DNA from: Mycolicibacterium komanii
Lineage (GTDB): Bacteria > Actinomycetota > Actinomycetes > Mycobacteriales > Mycobacteriaceae
Direction of reading: 5' to 3'
Length of the DNA: 64,000 nucleotides
Assembly: GCF_001050035.1 (NCBI RefSeq)
Contig: NZ_CVTA01000063.1
Location: 62,001-126,000 of the forward strand
Each line of letters starts with the position of its first letter. Position 1 is the first letter of the stretch. The notes beneath the pieces were generated by a model. The model did not search any database. It was not told the DNA's origin and saw only the letters and a list, made by a program, of their open reading frames with translations. A program made the translations under genes and the position numbers. Of this stretch, positions 1 to 8,903 are shown piece by piece.

Positions 1-44
1 CTTGCCTGTGACCCTGCGTATTCCGATCGAAGTTGGAGGACGTG

Positions 45-509
45 ATGAGCATCTCGACCGTCGACCATCGCACGAGAATCGTTGCACGCATCGGGGGTCC
101 GTTTCTGACGATCGTCGCGGTGATCGTCCTGTTTCGCACGCCGGACATGCGGATCCTGCTGACCGAGTTCACCGAGACCGCCGTATGGCCCTGGGTGGTA
201 GGAGCTTTCATACTCCTCGGGGGAATCGCGATCGTCGCGACGCACCAGAGGTGGCGTGACCCCGCCGCGATCATCGTCTCCATCCTGGGCTGGCTGCTGG
301 TCGCCCGGGGCGTCCTGCTGCTCGCATTCCCGGATACCTTCGCCGAGTTTGCGAACCGGATGATCGACGCCGGCGGGGTCTGGCGGGGCGTGGTCGTCGC
401 GTTGGGCGTCGTCGGCCTGTATCTGACATACGTCGGGTGGCGCCCTCCGCCGAGGGCACACAACGACACTCACGAGCACCGCAGCACCGAATCACCCAGG
501 GCCGCATGA
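45..509 (+). CDS. Small four-helix integral membrane protein, unknown function
   Basis: A 154-residue hydrophobic protein with about four predicted membrane helices (near residues 15-25, 45-62, 75-95 and 108-127) and a polar, His-rich C-terminal tail. I chose the ATG at 45 because GGAGGA lies 5 bp upstream; the in-frame TTG at 33 overlaps that site. No family is recognised with confidence. The gene is followed one base later by a nitroreductase gene, so the two are probably cotranscribed. Its promoter lies outside the window, so DosR control cannot be judged. Confidence 0.75.
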   Translation: MSISTVDHRTRIVARIGGPFLTIVAVIVLFRTPDMRILLTEFTETAVWPWVVGAFILLGGIAIVATHQRWRDPAAIIVSILGWLLVARGVLLLAFPDTFAEFANRMIDAGGVWRGVVVALGVVGLYLTYVGWRPPPRAHNDTHEHRSTESPRAA

Positions 510-510
510 C

Positions 511-1497
511 ATGAACGCACACCATCCCAACGCCGAAACCGTCCGCTCCGCATTGATGCTGGCGGTGAAGGCGCCGTCGGTGCACAACACCCAGCCGTGG
601 CGGTGGGGGGCCGGCGAGCGCAGCGTCCACCTCTACGCCGACCGCCGACTGCATCTGCCACACACCGACCCGGACGCCCGCGACCTCATGCTCAGCTGCG
701 GTGCCTCACTGAACCACTGTCAGATCGGGTTCGCCGCCCTGGGCTGGCGCGCTGATGTGCACCGGTTTCCCAACCCGGACGACCCGAATCATCTGGCGGC
801 CCTGGAACTTCATCGGCACGACCCCACTGACGCCGATATCGCGCTCGCCGCCGCCATTCCGCGGCGGCGAACCGACCGCCGCCGGTACGGCTCATCGAAG
901 GTCGCGTCGGCAGACCTCGGATTGATCGCGACCCGAGCGGCCGCGGCCGGGGCGACGGTGCGTCAGGTCGACGATCTGTCCGCGCTGAGGAGCCTGGTGA
1001 GCGAGGCGGCTCGACGCCATGCTGCCGACCATGGCTATGCCGCCGAACTCACCACGTGGAGCGGCAAATACGCCGCAACCGCGGGAGTGCCGGCGCGCAG
1101 CACGCCCAAAGCCGACGGCAGCGTCTCGGCGCGGACGTTCGCGGGCGCGAGTCTGGCCCAACCGGAGGGCTCGCAAGCGGAGACCGACAATGCAGTGGTC
1201 CTTGCACTCGGCACAGAAGACGACAGCGACCTGTCGCGACTGCGCGCCGGCGAGGCGGCCAGTCTGGTCCTCCTCACGGCCACCGTGCTGGGACTGTCGA
1301 GTTGTCCCATGACGGAGCCCCTGGAGGTGACAGAGACTCGCGCTGCTGTCCGAGCGGAGGTCTTCGATGGTGACCTTTACCCGCAGATGCTGTTGCGGAT
1401 CGGTTGGGGACTTCTCGGTGCCGATCCGCTGCCGCCCACCCCGCGACGAGCCGTATCCGAAGTCGCCGCGCGACTCGACGGGTCGCCACTGGCTTAA
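511..1497 (+). CDS. Acg-family nitroreductase-like protein (Rv2032/Rv3131 type)
   Basis: A 328-residue member of the mycobacterial Acg family, which is related to FMN nitroreductases. The diagnostic N-terminal motif APSVHNTQPWRW lies near residues 21-32, and the C-terminal half carries the usual LGLSSCPMTEP and QMLLRIGWG segments. Members of this family are among the strongest DosR targets in M. tuberculosis; for Acg, flavin sequestration rather than catalysis has been proposed. A paralogue lies directly upstream of dosR at 3836-4849. It starts 1 nt after the membrane-protein gene, so translation is probably coupled. Substrate unknown. Confidence 0.88.
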   Translation: MNAHHPNAETVRSALMLAVKAPSVHNTQPWRWGAGERSVHLYADRRLHLPHTDPDARDLMLSCGASLNHCQIGFAALGWRADVHRFPNPDDPNHLAALELHRHDPTDADIALAAAIPRRRTDRRRYGSSKVASADLGLIATRAAAAGATVRQVDDLSALRSLVSEAARRHAADHGYAAELTTWSGKYAATAGVPARSTPKADGSVSARTFAGASLAQPEGSQAETDNAVVLALGTEDDSDLSRLRAGEAASLVLLTATVLGLSSCPMTEPLEVTETRAAVRAEVFDGDLYPQMLLRIGWGLLGADPLPPTPRRAVSEVAARLDGSPLA

Positions 1498-1507
1498 ACG
1501 CTCGTAG

Positions 1508-2050
1508 TCAACGGATTTCGGACAGATCGACTCTGATCGTGACGACCGTACCGTCTTGCTCTCGTGCAAAGGGCCAGCCGGATTCCGACAGAACCTCCAG
1601 CATCGGCCTGTTGACGGTCAGCACCTGGGCGACGAGGAAGTGCAGACCGCTGTCCTTGGCGATGACGCCCAACCGGCGGAGGAGCAACGTCCCCACGCCG
1701 CGCATATGGTGGCCGTGCGCCACGGCGATCGCCATCTCGGCTTCGTTCGATGTATTCGACACGACGTAGTTGGCCACGCCGATCAAGCGATCGGATTCGA
1801 AACAACCAATGGCGCACTGCGTATCGCAGCGATCGGTCAGCATGCGCGCCCCAACGGGCAGTTCCGTCGAATTCATGGTGAAGAACCGAAGGTAGCGTTC
1901 ATCCGCGTCCAGGCTCTGGTAGAGGCCGATGACTCGATCGGTGTCCGAAGGCGTCAATTCACGGATCGCCACGACGCTGCCGTCGAGAAGTTCTGCCTGC
2001 CGGCACGCACGGGGAGTCCGCAAGGCAGACTCCTCGGGGCCCTGTCGCAT
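1508..2050 (-). CDS. GNAT-family N-acetyltransferase
   Basis: A 180-residue single-domain GNAT. The N-terminal stretch LLDGSVVAIRELTPSD is followed by the acetyl-CoA-binding motif HHMRGVGTLLLRRLG (about residues 113-127) and the V-x-NRPM region. It resembles the acetyltransferase domain of the mycobacterial protein lysine acetylase Pat, but no cyclic-nucleotide domain is present. It is convergent with the nitroreductase gene, with a 10-nt gap, and divergent from a universal stress protein gene. The shared 176-bp intergenic region holds a DosR-type box at 2121-2135. Its acceptor (protein lysine or small molecule) cannot be told from sequence. Confidence 0.82.
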   Translation of the reverse strand: MRQGPEESALRTPRACRQAELLDGSVVAIRELTPSDTDRVIGLYQSLDADERYLRFFTMNSTELPVGARMLTDRCDTQCAIGCFESDRLIGVANYVVSNTSNEAEMAIAVAHGHHMRGVGTLLLRRLGVIAKDSGLHFLVAQVLTVNRPMLEVLSESGWPFAREQDGTVVTIRVDLSEIR

Positions 2051-2108
2051 GTCGGATATCCAATCGGGCTGACCTCAGCGTGGATCAGTCCATGGTCTCC
2101 ATGGTGGC

Positions 2109-2135
2109 AGGGCTAGGTCCAGGGACTTTCGGCCA
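2109..2135. promoter_or_regulatory. DosR box between the GNAT and USP genes
   Basis: AGGGACTTTCGGCCA at 2121-2135 matches the DosR half-site pattern GGGACTT-N-GGCC. A weaker element, AGGGCTAGGTCCA, lies at 2109-2121. The box is about 99 bp before the USP start at 2227, which leaves room for a leader containing the GAGAGGAG ribosome site at 2214-2221. It is about 78 bp before the divergent GNAT start. Confidence 0.75.
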
Positions 2136-2226
2136 TTTCACCGGTGACGTATGCCTCCGGAGCAGGCGCGGTCCCGGCGATACCGTCATGGGGTGGATTG
2201 AGGTCAGTTGGTGAGAGGAGTGCGAA

Positions 2227-3117
2227 ATGGCCATCACGACATCCGATCACGGCATTCTGGTCGCGGTTGACGGTTCGCCTGCCGCGAGGGTTGCTGCAGA
2301 CTGGGCTGCGCGGGAAGCCGCCTTACACCGGTTGCCGCTGAAGGTCGTGCATGTCGTCGAATCACCTGCCGTGCGGATGTGGCCGGAGGTGACCATGCCG
2401 CTCGAGGTCATCAAACGTCTCGAGCGAAGTGGTCACGAATACCTTGCGGCAGCAGTGGAAACCGCCCGACGAGCGACCTCCGGTGAGGATCTGGCGATCA
2501 CCACGGAGCTGGTGACGGCCGCCGTCCTGCCCACACTCATCGACCTGTCGAAAGACGCCAGCATGATCGTGGTCGGCTGCCGTGGCCTGGGCGCCATCGG
2601 ACGCCGTCTTCTCGGATCGGTGAGCTGGGGCCTGCTGCACCACGCCAAGTGCCCTGTCGCGATCATCCATGACGAGGATCCACTGATGTCAGAACCGGTG
2701 TCGAAGGCGCCGGTGGTCGTCGGGATCGACGGTTCGCCGGCATCGGAAGCCGCCACGGCGATCGCTTTCGATGAGGCATCTCGCCGTGGAGTGGATCTCG
2801 TCGCTGTGCACGCATGGAGCGACATGAGCTTCTACGAGTTGCCCGGGTGCGAAGTTGCGGCCCTACGCCGGGAAGCCGAGGAAACGCTCGGCGAACGCCT
2901 CGCCGGATGGCAGGAGCAGTATCCCGACGTGCCGATCAGGCGCGTCCTGGTGATGGATCGGCCCGCACACCAGCTGCTCGAGCAATCGGATCGCGCGCAG
3001 CTGACGGTCCTGGGTAGCCATGGGCGCGGTGGCTTCGCCGGAATGCTGCTCGGGTCCGTCAGCTCGACGGTCGCCGAGTCGGCCCGTATGCCGGTCCTGG
3101 TGGTACGACCGTCGTGA
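2227..3117 (+). CDS. Tandem-domain universal stress protein (Rv2005c/Rv2623/Rv1996 family)
   Basis: A 296-residue protein with two USP domains (about 8-145 and 156-295). Each has the ATP-binding signature: GCRGLGAIGRRLLGSVS in the first and GSHGRGGFAGMLLGSVSS in the second. The length and tandem arrangement match the DosR-controlled mycobacterial USPs, which bind ATP and slow growth. The ATG at 2227 is preceded by GAGAGGAG. It is convergent with dosR, with a 7-nt gap. In M. tuberculosis a USP gene (Rv3134c) is cotranscribed with dosR; here the USP is on the opposite strand. Confidence 0.93.
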   Translation: MAITTSDHGILVAVDGSPAARVAADWAAREAALHRLPLKVVHVVESPAVRMWPEVTMPLEVIKRLERSGHEYLAAAVETARRATSGEDLAITTELVTAAVLPTLIDLSKDASMIVVGCRGLGAIGRRLLGSVSWGLLHHAKCPVAIIHDEDPLMSEPVSKAPVVVGIDGSPASEAATAIAFDEASRRGVDLVAVHAWSDMSFYELPGCEVAALRREAEETLGERLAGWQEQYPDVPIRRVLVMDRPAHQLLEQSDRAQLTVLGSHGRGGFAGMLLGSVSSTVAESARMPVLVVRPS

Positions 3118-3124
3118 CGGGCCA

Positions 3125-3775
3125 TCACATTTCGGGATCGCGGTGGGACCTCTCCAATTTGGAAATGTAAACCGCGGCCTGCGTGCGTCGTTCCATACCG
3201 AGCTTGGCCAACAGCCGTGATACGTAGTTCTTGACCGTCTTCTCGGCCAGGAACATCCTGGCGGCGATCTGTTTGTTGGTCAGGCCTTCCCCGAGCAGAT
3301 CCAGCAGGACCCGCTCCTGGTCGCTGAGTTTCGCCAAGGGGTCGGAATGTTCAGCTGCCCCACGTAGTTTGGCCATCAAAGCGGCTGCGGCGCGGTTGTC
3401 CAGCAGTGACCTCCCAGCGCCCACATCCTTGATCGCCTGGGCGAGCTCCATCCCCTTGATGTCTTTGACCACGTAGCCGCTGGCGCCGGCCAGAATCGCG
3501 TCCAGCATCGCCTCGTCGGAGGTGAATGACGTCAACATCAGGCACCGCAGATCCGGCATGCGGGAGAGAAGGTCCCGACACAGTTCGATGCCGTTGCCGT
3601 CCGGGAGTCGTACGTCGAGGACCGCGACATCGGGTTGCAGAGCGGGGATGCGCGCCATGGCCTGCGACACGGAGCCCGCCTCGCCGATCACATCCAGATC
3701 CGGGTCGGCGCTGAGGAGGTCGATGAGACCGCGCCGCACCACCTCGTGGTCGTCGACCAGAAAGACCTTCACCAT
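3125..3775 (-). CDS. dosR: Hypoxia response regulator DosR/DevR
   Basis: A 216-residue NarL/FixJ-family regulator, nearly collinear with M. tuberculosis DevR. The receiver domain has D8/D9, the phospho-acceptor D54 ([13 protein letters not shown]) and K104. The C-terminal LuxR-type HTH keeps K179, K182 and N183 ([14 protein letters not shown]), the DNA-contacting residues known in M. tuberculosis. It controls the palindromic boxes found throughout this window. It lies 60 nt downstream of, and on the same strand as, an Acg-family gene whose promoter has DosR boxes, so autoregulation through read-through is likely. No kinase gene is adjacent; the candidate partner is at 31613-33337. Some fast-growing mycobacteria carry a second devR copy, and this may be that copy. 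Confidence 0.96.
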   Translation of the reverse strand: MVKVFLVDDHEVVRRGLIDLLSADPDLDVIGEAGSVSQAMARIPALQPDVAVLDVRLPDGNGIELCRDLLSRMPDLRCLMLTSFTSDEAMLDAILAGASGYVVKDIKGMELAQAIKDVGAGRSLLDNRAAAALMAKLRGAAEHSDPLAKLSDQERVLLDLLGEGLTNKQIAARMFLAEKTVKNYVSRLLAKLGMERRTQAAVYISKLERSHRDPEM

Positions 3776-3835
3776 CGGTGTCTCACTCCTGAGTTTGAGC
3801 CACGGTGTCTCACAATACGGTCTGCGGTGGGCAGA

Positions 3836-4849
3836 TCAAGGCCGAACAGCACCCTTCTCCGGCGGCGGGTGCACTTCGAGCACTTCAGCGATAGGGCGCC
3901 GCGGGGTCGCCGCGGGCCGGTCTTCGAGCTCCGGCGCCGTACCGATGCGGATCAGCACTTGCGGCGTCGTCTCGGCGCCGATCAGCGAGGCCACGATGTC
4001 CCGGCTCGCCCTCAGTTCGGTGATATGGGTCAGCGTGCACGTGGCCAGGCCGTCCATGGTGGCATCGAGCAGGACCGCCGAAAGCATCTCCCCGCATCGG
4101 AGCACGCTTTCACGCTCATTGTCGTAGGTGGACAGCACGACGATCTTCGCCCTGTCCTGGCCGTAGGCGGGGCGCCTGTCTCGTTGGTCGTGAGAAACGG
4201 GGAAACTGCGTCCGACGCCCACGTGGTCGCTCTCGGCCGCCGTGGGAAGGGAACTCGGGTCGATCCCCTCGGCGACCGGGAAAGGAGCTGTCCACCACTG
4301 CAATTCCTCGTGGTAGTAGGGGTCGTAGAAGCGCAGGGACTCGGTCAGCCTGGAGGCCTGAACCAGTTCGGCGCGCAGCTCGTCGGCGATCACGTCCAGT
4401 CTGACGACATCCGAGGTGACGGTTCTGCGCAACTGTGCTTCGACGGTGTCCCACTCCGGCGGAGCCCCGAAAGGAAGCCGGTCGGTGCGCCGCATCAGTA
4501 TCGTGTCGGCGCGACGACGGTGTCCCTCGGTGACGAATTCCAACGGGGAGAAGTCGACATTCGCAAGATGCACCGGGCTGTTCGGATTCGGATAGCGTTC
4601 GATGTCGGCGTCCCAGCCGGCTGCGGCCATCGCCACGGTGAGGTGGTCGAGCACCGCGCCACAGCTCATCAGGGCTTCCCGCCCGGAACGGTCGGTCGAA
4701 TACAGGACACGCATCTTGTCGAGGAATAACTCCACCGTCGAACGGTCGGTCGTCCAGCGCCACGGCTGGCTGTTGTGCAACGACGGGGCCCGACACGCCA
4801 GGCGTACGGCGTTGGTGATGACATCGGTGCCGACAAGGGTGTCTCGCAT
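3836..4849 (-). CDS. Acg-family nitroreductase-like protein (Rv3131 type), upstream of dosR
   Basis: A 337-residue Acg-family protein with the motif APSLHNSQPWRW near the N-terminus and TPQVLIRIGTAP near the C-terminus. The frame is open to a possible start at 4900, but I chose the ATG at 4849. The longer start would overlap the DosR box at 4885-4898, while the ATG at 4849 lies 42.5 bp from that box and 6 nt after a CACGAT hexamer (4856-4861), as expected for a leaderless message. It is followed by dosR on the same strand. It is divergent from the Rv2004c-like gene and shares its box pair. A flavoprotein role is inferred from the family. Confidence 0.88.
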   Translation of the reverse strand: MRDTLVGTDVITNAVRLACRAPSLHNSQPWRWTTDRSTVELFLDKMRVLYSTDRSGREALMSCGAVLDHLTVAMAAAGWDADIERYPNPNSPVHLANVDFSPLEFVTEGHRRRADTILMRRTDRLPFGAPPEWDTVEAQLRRTVTSDVVRLDVIADELRAELVQASRLTESLRFYDPYYHEELQWWTAPFPVAEGIDPSSLPTAAESDHVGVGRSFPVSHDQRDRRPAYGQDRAKIVVLSTYDNERESVLRCGEMLSAVLLDATMDGLATCTLTHITELRASRDIVASLIGAETTPQVLIRIGTAPELEDRPAATPRRPIAEVLEVHPPPEKGAVRP

Positions 4850-4884
4850 CACTCGATCGTGAGCTCGAACAACTGCCGAAACCA

Positions 4885-4920
4885 GGGCCAATGGTCCCAT
4901 TCATCGGGGCTTCTGACCCT
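4885..4920. promoter_or_regulatory. Bidirectional DosR promoter (two boxes) between the acg-like and Rv2004c-like genes
   Basis: Box A, GGGCCAATGGTCCC at 4885-4898, is a near-perfect palindrome. Box B, CGGGGCTTCTGACCCT at 4905-4920, is weaker. The centres are 21 bp apart. Box A is 42.5 bp from the minus-strand ATG at 4849 and box B is 43.5 bp from the plus-strand ATG at 4956, so each box is proximal for one gene and distal for the other. Hexamers CACGAT (4856-4861, minus) and GACGAT (4944-4949, plus) sit at the -10 position of each gene. Confidence 0.78.
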
Positions 4921-4955
4921 GTTGGGCGGTGCCGGCGGGGGTAGACGATCGAGTC

Positions 4956-6458
4956 ATGAGCGCATCGGTGGTGGAGGCGGACAGCGGCGGTATCGCGCTC
5001 GGCAATGCCGGCAATCTGCTGGCGCAGGCCCATGAGACGCACACCGGCGTCGTGGTGCTCGTCGGCGCCATGGCATTCAAGGTGAAAAAGCCCATTCGCA
5101 CCGACTTCTTGGATTTCCGTACGCCAGAGACCCGGGCGGCGGCCTGCGAACGCGAGGTGGCGCTGAATCGCAGGCTTTCTCCCGAAAGCTACCTCGGCGT
5201 CGGCCACTTCGCCGGTCCGGACGGCGGACCGAACGAACCCGTGGTCGTGATGCGTCGTTACGCCGACTCGCTGCGTCTGGCATCGATGATCCGTGACGGT
5301 CGGCCGGTCTATGACCAACTGGACGCGATCGCCCAGAGGGTCGCCGAGTTCCACCGGAACGCGGTGAGAAGCGATGTCATCGACGCATGCGGGCGACCCG
5401 GCGCCGTCGCGGCGCGCTGGCGACAGAACCTCGACCAGCTCGCGCACTACACCGGCCGCGGGGTGCTCGGGGCGCGTGTCCGGGAAATCCGGCGGCTCGC
5501 TGAGCGATTCATGGCCGGCCGTTCGGAGCTCTTCGATCGACGGATAGCCGAACGTCGTGTGGTCGACGGGCACGGAGATCTGTTGGCCGACGACATCTTC
5601 TGTCCCGGTGATCATCTCGCCATCCTCGACTGTCTGGAGTTCGACGACAGTCTCCGATTCGTCGACGTCATCGACGATGCGGCGTTCCTGGCGATGGATC
5701 TGGAATTTCTCGACCGCCGGGACCTCGCCGAGCTGTTTCTCGACTCATATCGCAGGCACTCCGGTGACACTGCGCCGAGCGCTCTGACGCACTTCTACAT
5801 CGCCTATCGTGCGGTGGTCCGGGCGAAGGTCGATTGCGTGCGCGTCGCCCAAGGCCATGACGAAGCGCGCGCCGACGCGCGGCGGCACCTCGATATCGCT
5901 TCGGCGCATCTTCGATCAGCGACTGTGCGGCTGATCATCGTCGGTGGCGGTCCGGGCACGGGTAAGAGCACGCTTTCGCGGGGTCTGGCAGGACAACTCG
6001 ACGCCGAGATCATCTCCACCGACGACGTCAGGAAACAGATGCAGGGCGCCGGCGCGATCACAGGTCCGGTGGGCGAGGTGAACACCGGTCTCTACTCGCC
6101 GCAGAATGTCAGCGCTGTCTACCAGGAGGTGCTGCGGCGAGCCGCCGCCACGCTTTCTGCGGGCAGTTCGGTGATACTCGACGGGACCTGGCGCGATGCC
6201 GAGCAGCGCGAGCGAGCACGCCGCATCGCCGATCGAGCGCGGGTGCCGTTGGTGATACTCACGTGCTCGGTTCCGCTGGACGAGGCCGCGTCCAGGATCG
6301 AAACCCGAACCGATACAACCTCTGACGCAACCCCCGACGTCGCGGCCGCCATCGCGGAGGGGCCGGGTCTCGACTACGGCGGTCATCTGATCGACACCAC
6401 GCGTCCACTGGCGGACTCGCTTGCTGAAGCGCAGCAGATATGTTGCACCGCAATCTGA
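4956..6458 (+). CDS. Rv2004c-like protein: aminoglycoside-phosphotransferase-type domain plus P-loop kinase domain
   Basis: A 500-residue two-domain protein. The N-terminal half (about 20-320) resembles APH-type kinases, with VVDGHGDLLADDIF as the catalytic-loop-like motif followed by CLEFDDSLRFVDVIDD. The C-terminal half has a Walker A, GGGPGTGKST (about residues 331-340), and DDVRKQM, typical of Zeta-toxin/gluconate-kinase-like P-loop kinases. It matches the architecture and length of the DosR-regulated M. tuberculosis gene Rv2004c. The substrate is unknown. The ATG at 4956 is chosen over the GTG at 4929 because it fits the leaderless spacing from the DosR box. A WS/DGAT gene follows 55 nt downstream. 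Confidence 0.85.
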   Translation: MSASVVEADSGGIALGNAGNLLAQAHETHTGVVVLVGAMAFKVKKPIRTDFLDFRTPETRAAACEREVALNRRLSPESYLGVGHFAGPDGGPNEPVVVMRRYADSLRLASMIRDGRPVYDQLDAIAQRVAEFHRNAVRSDVIDACGRPGAVAARWRQNLDQLAHYTGRGVLGARVREIRRLAERFMAGRSELFDRRIAERRVVDGHGDLLADDIFCPGDHLAILDCLEFDDSLRFVDVIDDAAFLAMDLEFLDRRDLAELFLDSYRRHSGDTAPSALTHFYIAYRAVVRAKVDCVRVAQGHDEARADARRHLDIASAHLRSATVRLIIVGGGPGTGKSTLSRGLAGQLDAEIISTDDVRKQMQGAGAITGPVGEVNTGLYSPQNVSAVYQEVLRRAAATLSAGSSVILDGTWRDAEQRERARRIADRARVPLVILTCSVPLDEAASRIETRTDTTSDATPDVAAAIAEGPGLDYGGHLIDTTRPLADSLAEAQQICCTAI

Positions 6459-6513
6459 TCAGCGACGGCAACCACCGGCTGCCTGACCGCATCGGCGCAT
6501 AAGGAGGGCAACC

Positions 6514-7872
6514 GTGCAACGCTTGACGACCCTTGACGCGGGTTTCTTGGAGGCAGAGGATTCCGATCGGCACATCAGCCTGGCGGTCGGCGGGCTGTCG
6601 ATACTCGAGGGACCGATGCCGCAGTTCGACACGATGGCTGGCGGTCTTGCGGCGAGATTGACTGAGCTGCCCCGGTTTCGAGAGGTAGTGCACACGCATC
6701 TGTTGGATCTTCAGCCGCCGGAATGGGTCGAAGTCGAACATCTCGACATCACCCACCACCTTCACCGGGCGGCGCTGCCTCAGCCTGGAGACGATCATGC
6801 GCTGCACAGGTTCATCGCCGACGTCATGGAGCGCCGTCTCGACCGGGATCGGCCGTTGTGGGAGTGCTGGGTCATCGAAGGTCTCGCTGACGGCAGGTGG
6901 GCGATCCTGTTGAAGATCCACCACTGCATCGCCGACGGTATCGCCACGATGCACATGTTCTCCTCTCTCGCCGACGGGGGAGAAGGGGAGACGTTCGCCA
7001 CGGAGATCCGCGCCGCGAAAACAGACCCGCACCAACCGGTGAAATCGTCGAAATCGGTACTGAATCCGTTGACGTGGCCGGACGGACTGGTCCATATCGC
7101 CGCGACCGCGACCAACGCCGCGGCACTCGTCGTCGAGGGCGCTGCCGAGCTCGTCAGTGGAATAGTCACTCCTGCCGCCGAGTCGTCATTGAACGGTCCC
7201 GTCACGGCGATGCGCCGCTACAGCGCTGTGCGCGTCAGCCTCGCCGACGTCACCAAAGTGACGGAAGCCTACGGGGTCACGGTCAACGACGTCGCTCTGG
7301 CCGCATTGACCGACAGCTACCGCGCCGCGCTCGTTCGCCGTGGCGAGAAGCCGACACGCACCTCGCTGCGCACGCTGGTTCCGGTGTCGGTTCGGGCCAA
7401 CGACGCGGTCGGTATCACCGACAACCGGGTCTCGGTCATGCTGCCGTTCCTGCCCGTGGAGAAGGAGGACCCGGTCGAGCAACTGCAGGCGGTGCACCGT
7501 CGGCTGACGAAGGTGAAAGCGAGTGGTCAGCGCGAGGCGGGCAGTATCGTGATGTCGGCGATGAACGCTGTGCCGTTCCCGTTGACCGCTTGGTTCATCC
7601 GAACGGCGACGCGCCTGCCCCAGCGCGGCGTCGTCGCTCTGGCGACCAACGTTCCCGGGCCCCGGAAGCGGATGACGATTCTGGGCCGAGAAGTCCTCCA
7701 TGTCCTCCCGATTCCGCCGATCGCGCTCCAACTACGCACGGGGGTCGCGATCCTGAGTTATGCAGACGAACTGGCTTTTGGTGTCATGGCTGACTACGAC
7801 GCAACGCCCGATGTGGACGAGATCGCCCACGGGGTGACGGTCGCGATAGCCAAGCTCGTGGAACGGTGTTGA
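6514..7872 (+). CDS. WS/DGAT-family acyltransferase (triacylglycerol/wax ester synthase)
   Basis: A 452-residue WS/DGAT protein. It has the catalytic HHxxxDG motif as KIHHCIADGIAT (about residues 136-147), the second family motif with VNDVALAA (about 258-265) and the TNVPGPRKR segment near residue 382. It joins long-chain acyl-CoA to diacylglycerol or alcohols, storing triacylglycerol during growth arrest. The GTG start at 6514 has an excellent AAGGAGGG at 6501-6508. It lies in an apparent operon with the Rv2004c-like gene upstream and a hydrolase downstream. A paralogue is at 33825-35234. Confidence 0.93.
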   Translation: MQRLTTLDAGFLEAEDSDRHISLAVGGLSILEGPMPQFDTMAGGLAARLTELPRFREVVHTHLLDLQPPEWVEVEHLDITHHLHRAALPQPGDDHALHRFIADVMERRLDRDRPLWECWVIEGLADGRWAILLKIHHCIADGIATMHMFSSLADGGEGETFATEIRAAKTDPHQPVKSSKSVLNPLTWPDGLVHIAATATNAAALVVEGAAELVSGIVTPAAESSLNGPVTAMRRYSAVRVSLADVTKVTEAYGVTVNDVALAALTDSYRAALVRRGEKPTRTSLRTLVPVSVRANDAVGITDNRVSVMLPFLPVEKEDPVEQLQAVHRRLTKVKASGQREAGSIVMSAMNAVPFPLTAWFIRTATRLPQRGVVALATNVPGPRKRMTILGREVLHVLPIPPIALQLRTGVAILSYADELAFGVMADYDATPDVDEIAHGVTVAIAKLVERC

Positions 7873-7883
7873 CGGGGGGTCTC

Positions 7884-8903
7884 GTGAAATGCGATGAGAC
7901 CGGGGACAAGCCGTACACGATCCAGCGGGTGTCGTTCGGCTCGGGCGGCACAGTAATCGCCGGCCGGTTGTACCTGCCGAAAACGGTCGCCGAACCGGTC
8001 CCGGGTGTCGTCTTGGCACATGGGTTCTCGGCGACGATGGACTGGATCGTGCCGGAATTCGCCGAAGTCTTCGCCGAGGGTGGTCTGGCTGCGCTCATAT
8101 TCGACTATCGCCATCTGGGTCTCAGTGGAGGAGAGCCGCGGCAGCTCATCGATTCACGCCGGCAATGCGAGGACCTGCGCAACGCGGTGGCGTTCATGCG
8201 TTGCCGGCCGCAAGTCGACGACACCCGCGTCGCGCTGTGGGGAACGTCGCTCGGCGGAGCCCACGTCATCGAGGTCGCGGCCGCAGATCCCTCCGTAGCG
8301 GCTGTGGTCGCCAATGTTCCTGCCATCGACATGTTTCGAGGGCTCCGGGGTCGCCACGTTCCCGCACAGTTGCGGGTGGGTGTGGTACGCGCATGCAAGG
8401 CCACGGCGAGCTTGATGTGGGCCGCATCGGTCGACACGGTGAGAGGCGCGCTTCGGTTGGAACCGTCCTACCTTCCGGTGTACGGCCGCCTGGGCCACGC
8501 CGTGTTCTGGGATCCCTCGCTGGCCCCGCTCTTCAGCGACCTTGAATCGCATTCGCTCTCATGGCGTAACGAGATCACTCCGAGATTCCTCTTCAAGGCT
8601 CCACGCTACCGCCGGGGGACGTTGCGGCGGCTCACCGCACCGCTGCTCGTCACCGTCGCACGAGACGACGAGGTGATTTCAACGCGGTTCATCGAGAAGG
8701 CGGTCGCGGACGCGCCTCGATATGAGGTACATCAATATCCCGTCCGCCATTTCGATATGTACCACGGGGCGATCCGAGACCAAATCGCGACCGATCACCT
8801 TCGTTTCCTGCAGTGCCACCTGGCGGATCCGGACTCGGCCCGCCGGCATGGTGACCTTCGACCCTCGAATGTGGGCGGTGCCTCGGCTTCAATGAAAACA
8901 TGA
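7884..8903 (+). CDS. Alpha/beta-hydrolase family protein
   Basis: A 339-residue alpha/beta hydrolase with oxyanion region LAHGFSATMDW, nucleophile elbow GTSLGG (Ser near residue 121), acid region TVARDDEVIS and a C-terminal catalytic His candidate in VRHFDMYHG. It resembles dienelactone-hydrolase/peptidase-like serine hydrolases. The frame is open from a GTG at 7866 overlapping the tgs stop, but the GTG at 7884 has a GGGGGG site 5-10 nt upstream and is preferred. It overlaps the hibernation-factor gene by 4 nt. Lipid or ester turnover next to WS/DGAT is plausible but not shown. Confidence 0.83.
   Translation: MKCDETGDKPYTIQRVSFGSGGTVIAGRLYLPKTVAEPVPGVVLAHGFSATMDWIVPEFAEVFAEGGLAALIFDYRHLGLSGGEPRQLIDSRRQCEDLRNAVAFMRCRPQVDDTRVALWGTSLGGAHVIEVAAADPSVAAVVANVPAIDMFRGLRGRHVPAQLRVGVVRACKATASLMWAASVDTVRGALRLEPSYLPVYGRLGHAVFWDPSLAPLFSDLESHSLSWRNEITPRFLFKAPRYRRGTLRRLTAPLLVTVARDDEVISTRFIEKAVADAPRYEVHQYPVRHFDMYHGAIRDQIATDHLRFLQCHLADPDSARRHGDLRPSNVGGASASMKT

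Noticed and set aside
4850..4900. Longer start (4900) for the acg-like gene
   Set aside because: It would place coding sequence over the DosR box at 4885-4898; the ATG at 4849 fits the box spacing and family N-terminus.
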